From Patiria miniata (lineage: Eukaryota > Echinodermata > Asteroidea > Valvatida > Asterinidae), in contig NW_024037064.1 in NCBI RefSeq assembly GCF_015706575.1, positions 6,075,427-6,139,426 of the forward strand: 64,000 nt of DNA, given 5' to 3'. The notes below the pieces were generated by a model that was not told the DNA's origin, ran no database searches, and saw only the letters and a list, made by a program, of their open reading frames with translations. The translations under genes and the position numbers were made by a program. This document shows, piece after piece, positions 1 to 9,842 of the stretch. Position 1 is the first letter of the stretch. Each line of letters starts with the position of its first letter.

Positions 1-1045
1 ACAATTCCAAGTGTTTCTCAGTAAATGCTTCAATATTTCCCTGCTAAATTGGACTTTTTAGGGCATTTTATCGGAAATATTAGTGATGTCCATGTATGGA
101 ATTATTTCCTATTGTAGTAAAAAAGAAGATGGACAATTTTTTTTGCACAAAAGTTGCAGCATACACATGATCAATACAAACCATCTTAAACCATGGTGCT
201 GTGAAACAAGCAACATTTTGTATCTACTTCAAAACAAGAACTTTCTTTGATTTTGTTGGTACCCGCTATGATTTTGCATGGTGTGGCGAACTGTCCATCC
301 ACAGACCCTAATCCTTGTCATGTGATGTGCGCACATGCAGTTGTGCGAAGGACATATACTATTAGGTCAGGGAGCCAGACGATGCTGTAACGATAGCAAT
401 TACCGCAACAGTAGCCCCTGCATTATTTTCAACATTTGGACATAATCTGGCGATAGTACTTACATGGCATTTCAAATAATTAACAACCCAACCATTTTCC
501 AACAGAAACATCAGATTTCACCCTCAAAACGGCCGCAGAATTACTTTATGCCACCTGAGATACAATTACAGATTTATGATTTGAAGATCATGATACTTAC
601 AAACTGGATGAAAAGTGAAATTTACCGTTTATCGGCGAGGGCTCCGTTTGGAATATCGCGTGGATTCCATTTTCAAAATTGTTCTCCTTTCTTTTCCAAT
701 TTTAGTAAAGTATGGCGACAGGCGTCCAACATGACCTGATGAAGCAGGCACAGTGCTTTTGGTCAATGCTGGATGAGCTTGCAGAGACCGATGAAGATGC
801 ATACAGGAAGTTCATGGCCACAAACCTCCAAAGAGGACAGCAAGAATTGACACCGGCCAAGCCATGGATGTGTGTCAAGACCCGTATCATGGTAGGTTCA
901 CTTAGGCTGAAAATATGTGTGTGTTTACGCTAACATCCTAACAATTATCCAGGTTGGTAGGTAGGACAATTATTTTTGTTTTTAACTTTCTTTTTTGTGT
1001 GTGTCTGTCAGTCTGTTATACTTTGGCTTTGTTTAACTAGGGTAC
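1..1045 (+). repeat. Left copy of a segmental duplication carrying PIH1D2 exon 1
   Basis: This stretch aligns along its length with about 29095-30462, with scattered substitutions and small gaps. Shared landmarks are the 'actttttagggcat' block, the 'gtcagggagccagacgatgctg' segment and the PIH1D2-like exon. The right copy carries an extra 310-bp hAT-type insertion at the place where this copy has a single AAACCATG (188-195), so this copy is the empty site. Outside the exon the sequence looks non-coding. The left limit lies beyond the window. Confidence 0.85.
712..891 (+). CDS. PIH1D2: PIH1D2-like first coding exon (copy 1)
   Basis: A 60-codon exon starts at ATG 712, just after an acceptor (pyrimidine tract and TTTAG ending at 705), and ends at a donor (ATG|GTAGGT, intron from 892) in phase 0. 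The protein has the PIH1D2 N-terminal pattern: an aromatic-Trp 'FWSMLDELAE' block, 'YRKFM', a short basic/Gln run and a terminal 'KTRIM' just where the family's next exon normally supplies the PIH core. PIH1-family proteins are R2TP/HSP90 cochaperone adaptors, several of them needed for axonemal dynein preassembly. No exon for the PIH core was found downstream before 12 kb, so this copy is either the start of a broken gene or a stray exon. The identification is by remembered family pattern, not a search. Confidence 0.7.
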
Positions 1046-1515
1046 ATACCCTTCACTGGTATTCTGTTTAATTAACCTGTTGAATTGTTTAATTTAACCA
1101 TCATACGTCGGACCACATGGTCGTCAAGGTGGTGGTACCGTAGTTTGGTATGTAATTGTTTTCTACTCATTAGATGTCACATTATTAGTGATGTATCACA
1201 TTCACTTTTCCAACAGCAGCTCATTTAAGTGTCTGACATTTATGCCCAAATTTACGGAATCGCCGACAGCGAAGACCTTTTTCATTTTCAAAGTGTACTT
1301 TTGTTCAAAGATTCAAATTCAGCAAATGGTCAGTGAGGGATGCCAAACACAAGCAAGTGAAGATGACGTCATTATACGGCGCCCTCTTGTGTCACGTCAA
1401 AAATAGTTAATTTTGGTAAACCCTCCTATGCAAACATACATTTTGTGCCAAGTAGTCCTTTCAGTCCAAATCAATCAAGTGGCTGTTTTCAACAGTTAAG
1501 AATTCCCAGCCTACA
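892..1515. other. Non-coding stretch after PIH1D2 exon copy 1
   Basis: No exon with plausible borders and family likeness was seen. The first ~150 bases still belong to the segmental duplication; the rest is AT-rich unique-looking sequence. Confidence 0.5.
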
Positions 1516-1660
1516 CAGGTGCGGATCCAGAGGGGGGGGTTTGGGGGGGGGGGGGTCAAAAAAACAAAACCCAGCTCTGTCAAACATTTTTTTTTCAATA
1601 GAAATTCATGAAAAAAAAATGCGAACCCCCCACCCCCCTCCTGCTCCGACACCCAAATTT
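1516..1660. mobile_element. Solo hAT-type terminus with G/C homopolymers
   Basis: CAGGTGCGGATCCAG followed by long G runs, and opposing C runs near 1625-1650, is the end structure of a hAT-like non-autonomous family seen elsewhere in the window (29288, 61133-61147). No matching right end or target duplication was found, so this is a truncated or rearranged copy. Confidence 0.45.
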
Positions 1661-2490
1661 TGTTTGCTAGTGATAATGTCCGCTTGCAAAAAAAACGTAC
1701 AGAGCCAGCTTGGTTATTTTTGAAGTTGCAATCAAAGTTAGGGTGTCATTTGTTTTGGGACACCCTGTACAACACAGTTTCCAAAAGTCTATAGTTTGGT
1801 AATCCCCACAAAATGTGAACGAAATGACATATTGGATGTGTGCTGTATGCTGTCAGCCAATCACTCATTAAAGTCAAACAGATTGAGTTTGTCTAAGAAA
1901 GACTTTGTCACTGAGGTGAGTACATGTACTCCAACAGAAATGAAAAGCACCAGCAATAGTCCCATATCGCCATTATTCCTTTCACCTGGTGTGCTAATCC
2001 GTAAGCAGCGGGGCAGCACCAAATATGGGATTGTTTGTGGCAGCTTTTTCATTGGGTATTGTTGGCAGAATTTGCATCAAGGTCTGTGAGAGTCAATGGT
2101 GGATGACCTGAGAATACAAACCCAATAAACGGGGCAGTGACGTTGGAACGAGGAATGCTGAACTTGAATAGATTCTAAGCTCTCTGGCTCGCTGTAGGTA
2201 AACTATTGGGGAATACCCCCGGTACCAATTTGTACAATCAACAATATAGTCTGGGTATTCAGTTTATTTCTCATAAACTGAGTGTACAATTGTACGTGCT
2301 CTATGGGGAAGCTTAGATTGTCAGAATAACCTAGGGGTCAGCCTAATTTAAATATCTATGTGTGCACCAATAGGGTGGTATGTTCAGTGTGACCGTGAGT
2401 GTGTGCAGGAGAAATAGGCCAATCAAACTACAGGGTGGCACAGCACAAATGCATGGCAATTGCTTAGTTCTTCTGAGTAACTACCCAGCA

Positions 2491-2713
2491 TGACGTCATC
2501 GGGACTATAAATAGGGGCTGGGCGGAAGTGGTTTTATCATTTGCTCGCCTTCGCCTTTGAGAGTAACTTGGATTCTGTTCTTGTCGATTCTGCACTGCAC
2601 CTTTTTAGTATTGCAATCTTAGATTTGGTTTCTGGAAGAGTTTAGCATTGATTGTTTGTGAGGCCAGCCACAGTTGTGTGTGTAGTGCTGTATACAGGGG
2701 AGGAGTTTCTGTA
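2491..2713 (+). promoter_or_regulatory. CRE-TATA promoter-like module and possible non-coding first exon (unit 1)
   Basis: A perfect palindromic CRE, TGACGTCA (2491-2498), sits seven bases upstream of TATAAATA (2506-2513). About 200 bases on, GTAG|GTGAGT (donor after 2713) could end a non-coding first exon. The arrangement is repeated at 5346-5569. Which gene it would drive is not visible; it could equally be a transposon or LTR-type promoter. Confidence 0.45.
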
Positions 2714-3519
2714 GGTGAGTAGTCATTCTTTCTTTTTGTGTGTGGAATCATTTAGTGACAATTCATGTTGCTAGTAGGACTGCTGTTTGCAGAGTCAGAA
2801 ATGGGGTACAACTTTGGAGTGCAGTTTACAATTTATCGATCAGCTAATGGACGAGGATTTGGTTCGCAAGTTGATTTGACACTTCAGATGACATCATGTA
2901 GCTAGTCGTATGCTGGTGTCCTACGTGTAGTCACCATGACAAATTGGCAAAGGGTTTCAGGTTTAAAGTGTGATCGTGTTTGGTACGGCAACTTGTAGAA
3001 GATAACGTGAAGTTTCGATTCAAATGCTAAAACTTTTGTTGTCACATGGGGTTGAACTCCTGTCAGCAGTATTATAGTGTAGTCCACCGAGTTGAGTCCA
3101 AGCAGATGGAGTCCAATCGAGTCCAGTCTCTTTTCCAGAAGTCAAGCTATTAAAGTCCAAGTTTCATAATTGAGTCCAAGCTAAATCCAAGCCTAGGCAT
3201 GAAAACACATTCAGACCAAATCACTTACCATGAGCAGTGTTTAAGGGACAACATACAGAGAACAGTTTGTGTAATTATAACATCCTGCTGCATATATATT
3301 GCTTCATAATCTGCAGTGAATATCGTGTGATGATGGTTCTATAAGTTTATTTGAGATGCCTACTGAGTTTGTCTACAATTATGTGAAAATGTGAAGTTAA
3401 ATGCGGTCATTTAACAATTAGCAAATACATGTACTGTGATGTGGGAATTTTTTATTGTAATGGATTTTCTACTTGTACCGTAAGTTATAATTTAACGAAA
3501 AAAGTATACATGTTCTATT

Positions 3520-4038
3520 TTAAAGCCAGAGTCCATCATCCAAAAAGTAACTGGTGAAAAACATACTGATTGAAAGATAGTAAGGGGACTAAACTCCTTG
3601 TGAAATTATTCTTTCTGACAAGCTGTCATTTTAAAGAAATCACCAAAAGAAGGTCTTTCCAACGTCTTAAGAAGCACCGTTGGAAATTTCTGTTAACTAG
3701 TAGTTCGTTTATTCAGCGAAGCGCGTGCAAGCGTTGACACAATGCACACGCGCATGGTTGCTATAATTCTTCGGATCGGTGCGCAACATCGCGTAGCTGC
3801 AATCGGCTCAGTGAGAACTGTTTCGGACGCTGATTTCAGGCCCAATTCAAAACATGATTCAGCAGCGTTTGATTGGAAATCGAGATCATAGAATGTTGTT
3901 TTTCTTGAAATATACAGCTGAAGCTGAGCTGAAACTTCATCAGGTCAGTTGTTCAGCACCCTTCTTTAGATTTTGAGCACTTTTGTTGCTTCAAATGAAC
4001 AGAATGCACAAATTACAAATGATGGACTATATCTTTAA
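3520..4038 (+). mobile_element. TTAA-ended MITE, copy 1
   Basis: Ends match as an imperfect inverted repeat: TTAAAGC..AGAGTCCATCAT on the left and ATGGACTATATCTTTAA on the right, with TTAA at both termini as in piggyBac-type insertions. Related copies lie at 6377-6883 and 28397-28881. No coding capacity was seen. Confidence 0.6.
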
Positions 4039-4242
4039 CCATGTGCAAATTAATTCATGCGATGTACATGTAGGCTGCTGATGCTGTGAGCCAATCACTC
4101 ACTACCAAAGAAAAACATGTTTGAGTTTGCCCACGGACCATTGTGGTCCATGGTTTGCCTAATACAGTACTTTTCACAACAGGTGAGTGCTCCAAACGAA
4201 ATGAAAAGCACAGGCAATAGTTCCATATCACCATCCCACACA

Positions 4243-4819
4243 TACACTCAACCAGAAAAGAAATCCCCCCAATACTTTTTGTCTCACTCTAAAACTATTG
4301 CCAGAAATTCCTTAGCAATCCAGCCATACTCTTTATTTGGCACAAAATAGCGATAATGTCCGTACACAAAGTGTACGCGCAAGTTGAGTGTGAACATTTC
4401 GTCTCTTACGCAATCTTCCAACAAAAAGTTTTGTTGGTAATGTTTTTACCCTTTCCTTTACTGAACCTCAAAGAACATGCAAAGTACATTTATGCAGTAA
4501 AGGAAATGGTGAAAAAATGTGAAGAAATCAATTTTAAGAATTTTTTGTTGGAAGAGATGAAAGAGCGTTTGAGACAAAATGTTTACACTCAACTTGCAGG
4601 TGTACAAAAGTGCAAATTTGTTTCGGTATTATTTGTCATAAGTTGTATAAATGTGTACACATTATATCACTGTTTTGGGGCCAAATTAAGAGTATGGCTG
4701 GATTGCTAAGGACTTTCTGTATTGATTAGTGGTTATTTGAGCGAGAGGTGCCTAGTAGTTCTTGAGTTAAAGACAAACAAACTTGAGGGGGGGGGGGACT
4801 TTCTTTTTGGTTGAGTGTA
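4243..4819 (+). mobile_element. Foldback element, copy 1
   Basis: Long, imperfect inverted arms with termini TACACTCAACC and GGTTGAGTGTA; inner arms pair 'gcaatccagccatactct' with its complement. Length is 577 bp. Unit 1 of the surrounding array lacks it. The 117-codon open frame inside is a product of the hairpin arms and is not called as a gene. Confidence 0.7.
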
Positions 4820-5345
4820 TACAAGTTTTACCTGCAGGGTGTGGCACATGTATGTGTATATTATCCGTAAGGCATACGTGTAAGCAGCGGGGCAGCACCA
4901 AATATGGGATTGTTTGTGGCAGCTTTTTCATTGGGTATTGTTGACAGAATTTGCATCAAGGTCTGTGAGAGTCAATGGTGGAAATGGGGTAGGGACGTTG
5001 GAACGAGGAATGCTGAACTTGAATAGATTCTAAGCTCTCTGGCTCGCTGTAGGTAAACTATTGGGGAATACCCCCAGTACCATTGTACAATCAACAATAT
5101 ATAGTCTGGGTATTCAGTTTATTTCTCATAAACTGAGTGTACAATTGTACATGCTCTATGGGGAAGCTTAGATTGTCAGAATAACCTAGGGGTCAGCCTA
5201 ATTTAAATATCTACGTGTGCACCAATAGGGTGGTATGTTCAGTGTGACCGTGAGTGTGTGCAGGAGAAATAGGCCAATCAAACTACAGGGTGGCACAGCA
5301 CAAACACATGGCAATTGCCCAATTCTTCTGAGTAACTACCCAGCA

Positions 5346-5569
5346 TGACGTCATCGGGACTATAAATAGGGGCTGGGCGGAAGTGGTTCTATCATTTGCG
5401 CGCCTTCGCCTTTGAGAGTAACTTGGATTCTGTTCTTGTTGATTCTGCACTGCACCTTTTTAGTATTGCAATCTTAGATTTGGTTTCTGGAAGAGTTTAG
5501 CATTGATTGTTTGTGAGGCAAGCCACAGGTGTGTGTGTAGTGCTGTATACAGGGGAACAGTTTCTGTAG
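5346..5569 (+). promoter_or_regulatory. CRE-TATA promoter-like module and possible non-coding first exon (unit 2)
   Basis: Second copy of the module: TGACGTCA (5346-5353), TATAAATA (5361-5368) and donor GTAG|GTGAGT after 5569. The elements are unchanged relative to copy 1 although flanking bases differ, which may mean recent duplication or constraint. Confidence 0.45.
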
Positions 5570-6376
5570 GTGAGTAGCCATTCTTTCTTTTTGTGTGTGG
5601 AATCATTTAGTGACAATTCATGTTGCTAGTAGGACTGCTGTTGCAGGGTCAGAAATGGGGTACAACTTTGGAGTGCAGTTTACAATTTACCGATCAGCTA
5701 TTGGACGAGGATTTGATTCGCCAGTGGATTTGGTACCGGTTACCAGTCACTTCAGATGACATCATAGCTAGTCGTATGCTGGTGTCCTACATGAAATCAC
5801 CGTGACAAATTGGCAAAGGGTTTCAGGTTTAAAGTGTGATCATGTTTGGTACGGGAACTTGTAGAAGATAACGTGAAGTTTCGATTCAAATTCTAAAACT
5901 TTTGTTGTCACATGGGGTTGAACTCCTGTCAGCAGTATTATAGTGTAGTCCACTGAGTTGAGTCCAAGCAGATGGAGTCCAATCCAGTCCAGTCTTTTTT
6001 TCCAGAAGTCAAGCTATTAAAGTCAAAGTTTCATGATTGAGTCCAAGCTAAATCCAAGCCTAGGCATGAAAATACATTCAGACCACATCACTTACCATGA
6101 GCAGTGTTTAAGGGACAACATACAGAGAACAGTTTGTGTAATTATAACATCCTGCTGCATATATATTGCTTCCTAATCTGCAGTGAATATTGTGTGATGA
6201 TCGTTCTATAAGTTTATTTGAGATGCCTACTGAGCTTGTCTACAATTATGTGAAAATGTGAAATTAAATGCGGTCATTTAACAATTATCAAATACTGTGA
6301 TGTGGGAATTTTTTTATTATAGTGGATTTTCTACTTGTAAGTTATAATTTAACAAAAAAAGTATACATGTTGTGTT

Positions 6377-6883
6377 TTAAAGCCTGAGTCCATCATTTGC
6401 AGCTATCCAAAAAGTAACTGGTGAAAAACATACTGATTGAAAGATAGTAAGGGGACTAAACTCCCTGTGAAATATCTTTCTGGCAAACTTTCATTTGAAA
6501 GAAATCAACAAAAGAAGGCCTTTCCAACGTCTTAAGAAGCACTGTTGGAAATTTCTGTTTTAGTTCGTTTATTCAGCGAAGCGCGTGCAAGCGTTGACAC
6601 GATGCACAAGTGTGCGCAGTTGCTATTCATCTGATCTGTGCGCGACATCGCGTAGAGCTGCAATCGGCTCAGTGAGAACTGTTTCGGACGCTGAATTCAG
6701 GCCCGATTCAAAACATGATTTAGCAACTTTTGATTGGAAATCGAGATCCCAGAATGTTGTTTTTCTTGAAATATACAGCTGAAGCTGAGCTGAAACTTCA
6801 TCAGGTTAGTTGTTCAGCACCCTTCTTTAGATTTTGTTGCTTCAAACGAACATAATGCGCAAATTACTAGTGATGGACTCTAA
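6377..6883 (+). mobile_element. TTAA-ended MITE, copy 2
   Basis: Copy of the 3520-4038 element inside the second tandem unit. The right terminus is degraded (ATGGACTCTAACC), so no terminal match remains there. Confidence 0.55.
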
Positions 6884-7100
6884 CCGTGTGCAAATTACTT
6901 CATGCGATGTACATGTACATGTAGGCTGCTAATGCTGTAAGCCAATCACTCATTACCAAAGAAAAACATGTTTGAGTTTGCCCATGGACCATTGTGGTCC
7001 GTGGTTTGCCTAATACAGTATTTTTCACAATAGTTGAGTGCTCCAAACAAAATGAAAAGCACCTGCAATATATGTACAGTGTAGTTCCATATCGCCATTA

Positions 7101-7767
7101 TACACTCAACCAAAAAAGAAAGCCCCCCCCCCCCCACAAAAAAATACTTTTTTGTCTTACTCTAAAACTACAATGTACTGAGCATCTTTTGCTCAAATAA
7201 CGGACTAATCAGTACAGAAATTCCTTAGCAATCCAGCCATACTCTTTATTTGGTACAAAATATAGTGTTAATGTGTACAAAATTATGCAATTTTGTGTAC
7301 GAGCAAGTTGAGTGTGAACATTTCACCTCCAACGCAATCTTCCAATAAAAATTTCATAAAAATGATTTCCAGTTTTGTTGGTTATATTTTTACCCATTCC
7401 TTTACTGAACCTGGAAGAACATGCAAAGAATGCAGTAAAGGAAATGGTGACTTTTTTTTTTAAGTAATCAATTTTTACAAGAGTACATTTTTTTTGTTGG
7501 AAGAGATGAAAGAGCGTTAGAAACAAAATGTTCCCACTCAACTTGCAGGTGTACAAAAGTGCAAATTTGTTTCGGTATCATTTGTCATAAGTTGTATAAA
7601 TGTGTACACATTGTCACTGTTATAGGGCCAAATTAAGAGTATGGCTGGATTGCTAAGGACTTTCTGTACTGATTAGTCGTTATTTGAGTGAGAGGTGCCT
7701 AGTAGTTATTGAGTTAAAGACAAACAAGTATGAGGGGGGGGGGGACTTTCTTTTTTGGTTGAGTGTA
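7101..7767 (+). mobile_element. Foldback element, copy 2
   Basis: A 667-bp element with 11-bp perfect outer termini (TACACTCAACC / GGTTGAGTGTA) that continue as a long imperfect hairpin, flanked on both sides by TA (7099-7100 and 7768-7769), the target duplication typical of Tc1/mariner-type insertions. C and G runs follow each terminus. Confidence 0.7.
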
Positions 7768-8363
7768 TACAAGTTTTACCTGCAGGGTGTGGCACATGTA
7801 TACGTGTATGTTATCCATAAGCCATACATAGCGGGGCAGCGCGCCAAATATGGGATTGTTTGTGGCAGCTTTTTCATTGGGTATTGTTGACAGAATTTGC
7901 ATCAAGGTCTGTGAGAGTCTGTGAGAATACAAACCCAATAAATGGGGTAGTGACGTTGGATCGAGGAATGCTGAACTTGAATAGATTCTAAGCTCTCTGG
8001 CTCGCTGTAGGTAAACTATTGGTGAATATACCATTGTACAATCAACAATATAGTCTGGGTATTCAGTTTATTTCTCATAAACTGATTGTACATGCTCTAT
8101 GGCTATAATACAGGTGTGTTTTTGTTGTTGCTGTTATTGAGTTGAGTAACATGTACAGGCCAAGGTACTTTAATTAGAGGAGTGGTAATTTCTCTTCGAC
8201 ACAATAAACAAGTTTTGTCTTCACAGACGTGTACCAGTAAGGGCTATGAATGTGCATGTCAGAGCCCTGAGAACAGTTCAAATTACTGAAAAGGCTACCT
8301 TGCTGAAATGAAAGCAGTGTACTTCAAAAGATGTTACTCTATTCTGTAATTAGGACTTATTCG

Positions 8364-8545
8364 TAATTCGTGGGAACGAATTAGCAAACTCCAGTAATTC
8401 GTTCGCACGAATAAGTAATTCGTTCGAACGAATTACTAATTCGTGCGAACGAATTAGTAATTCGTTCGAACGAATTACTAATTCGTGCGAACGAATTCGT
8501 AATTCGTGCGAACGAATTAGTAATTCGTGCGAATGAATTAGCAAA
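8364..8545. repeat. 21-bp palindromic minisatellite (AATTCGT-NCGAACGAATT type)
   Basis: About nine units of 21 bp alternate AATTCGTGCGAACGAATTA and AATTCGTTCGAACGAATTA forms; each unit is itself nearly palindromic. Because 21 is a multiple of three the minus strand reads as open heptads in two frames, which explains two open frames there; neither is credible as a gene. Confidence 0.9.
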
Positions 8546-8993
8546 TGCCAAAAAAATTTTCAACCCTGTCCCTTCCCGGGCTTCATAGTATTGCAATAGA
8601 TTTCAGGCATGCAACTTTTTCTCGGAGCAGCTGATTTCCTCTCTTTTTTTATTCTCATTATTGTCGTTGTCATTTTTATTGTCATTATGCCTCTCAAAAT
8701 TCAAAAACAAATTTTGGAATTTCCTTTTTTGTGTAATGAATTTACATTTGCATGCCTGAGATTTAGTTTGTGGAAGAGATAAAAGCATAAATCCTACAAC
8801 ACTTGAGGGTGGGGAGGCGGGTGTGCATGTGGTTGTTCAAAGTTTGATGTGTTGGCATGGCTAATTCCCTTCCAGGGATGCCCCTCCCTCAACACTGCTG
8901 TTTTAGAGGTTTTTAGCACAATGCAGGTTGTAAAAATAGTGTTTAAGTTCCTTCCTACACAAAGTTAACTGTTATGTCTTTATATCCAAACAG
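8546..8993. other. Non-coding stretch
   Basis: AT-rich and CT-rich sequence with no recognisable exon or repeat structure apart from short G-rich runs. Confidence 0.5.
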
Positions 8994-9060
8994 TAATGGA
9001 CGTGTGAACTCCTTCACTGCCACAGTCGGCTACCGAAGTAATGCCTTTCATGGGTTAAAG
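8994..9060 (+). CDS. Possible orphan exon of unknown gene
   Basis: A 67-bp segment has a good acceptor (TATATCCAAACAG ending 8993) and a strong donor (AAAG|GTGAGT). It is open in one frame through about 22 codons (NGRVNSFTATVGYRSNAFHG then LK), starting with one base of a split codon and ending in phase 0. I do not recognise the family, and no partner exon is evident. It could be a leftover exon or chance. Confidence 0.25.
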
Positions 9061-9068
9061 GTGAGTGA

Positions 9069-9210
9069 ATTAATAGACCTACATGACGTCACGCTTTGTT
9101 TACATGTACGTGCTTTCCTATGGGAGCTTGCATGGTGGCTCTCGTGCCCACCTGGCTCCCATAAGAAAGCACACATGTAAACAAAGCATGACGTCAATAG
9201 GTCTATTAAT
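9069..9210. mobile_element. Near-perfect hairpin MITE containing TGACGTCA
   Basis: Arms of about 57 bp pair almost perfectly around a short loop near 9128-9152; the outer sequence is ATTAATAGACC / GGTCTATTAAT. A TGACGTCA site lies in the left arm; the right arm has a one-base variant (TGACGTCAA after CA). No coding capacity. TA or TTAA may be the target duplication. Confidence 0.7.
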
Positions 9211-9517
9211 GACTGCAATATTATTTTTTCTGCTGATCAGGAATGTACAGCTTTTTTAAAATCTTTGTGACTGAATGATGTGATTTTTAAAATAAAGTGG
9301 GTCTCCAATTTCAAGTTTTAAGTTTTTAAACTACTTTGGACTTTTATTGTCAAGGTTTCAGAAAGTTTTGCTGGTCACGTAGCAAGATTTTGTTCATGGG
9401 TGGGGTGTTAACAAAACTGCTGGCCATGTGCAGAGAGCACAATCTACATGTTGATCATTACCAGCGGCTATAACCCACTTCCCTTCTTTGCCTTCAGTCC
9501 TCCACGCCCTTTTTGAC
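9211..9517. other. Non-coding stretch
   Basis: Nothing recognisable; ordinary AT-rich sequence. Confidence 0.5.
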
Positions 9518-9842
9518 CGATGGACTGACTGACCAACCAATCAACCACGCCCTACTGACCAACCACAGAGCAACGAACGGATCGACTGAACGACAGATTG
9601 ACTGACCAACCAACAGACCAACCAACTGACTGAATGACATGTACATTGTATAGCAGGCATGCAACTTTTCCTCGGATCCGCTGATTTCCTTGTGTTTTGC
9701 TTTCATGAATACCATTACAAATTACACTGTACCAAGTCTTGTGTGGTTTGGAAATCCCTCGTTTTTTTAATTCCCAGTTGCATGTCTGATATAATGACCA
9801 ACCGGTCGACCAACGGACTGATGGACTGATTGACTGACCAAC
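9518..9842 (+). repeat. Short-period GACTGACCAACC-type repeat
   Basis: Degenerate 4- to 8-base periodicity (gactgaccaaccaac) at 9518-9640 and 9799-9842. The same type precedes the Pro/Gln element in the other arm (45070-45430, 46440-46620, 47590-47775), so it is part of a larger shared block. Confidence 0.75.

Larger units (their letters stand above)
1852..8105 (+). repeat. Tandem array of ~2.9-kb units (two full, one partial)
   Basis: Units begin near 1852, 4087 and 6939 with the shared 'agccaatcactca' block. Unit 2 spans about 2.85 kb. Unit 1 is shorter because it lacks the inverted-repeat element present in units 2 and 3 at the matching place (near 1970-1990). Unit 3 stops after the block at 8040-8105. 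Units 1 and 2 each hold a CRE-TATA promoter-like module, a 'gagtccaag' segment and a copy of a TTAA-ended MITE. No open frame is conserved between units, so I do not call a gene. Confidence 0.8.

Noticed and set aside
4356..4709. 117-codon open frame with Lys/Glu-rich helix
   Set aside because: It lies wholly inside the hairpin arms of the foldback element, and the homologous frame in the second copy is broken; no family likeness.
8350..8596. Two minus-strand heptad-repeat frames
   Set aside because: They come from the 21-bp palindromic minisatellite whose period keeps frames open.
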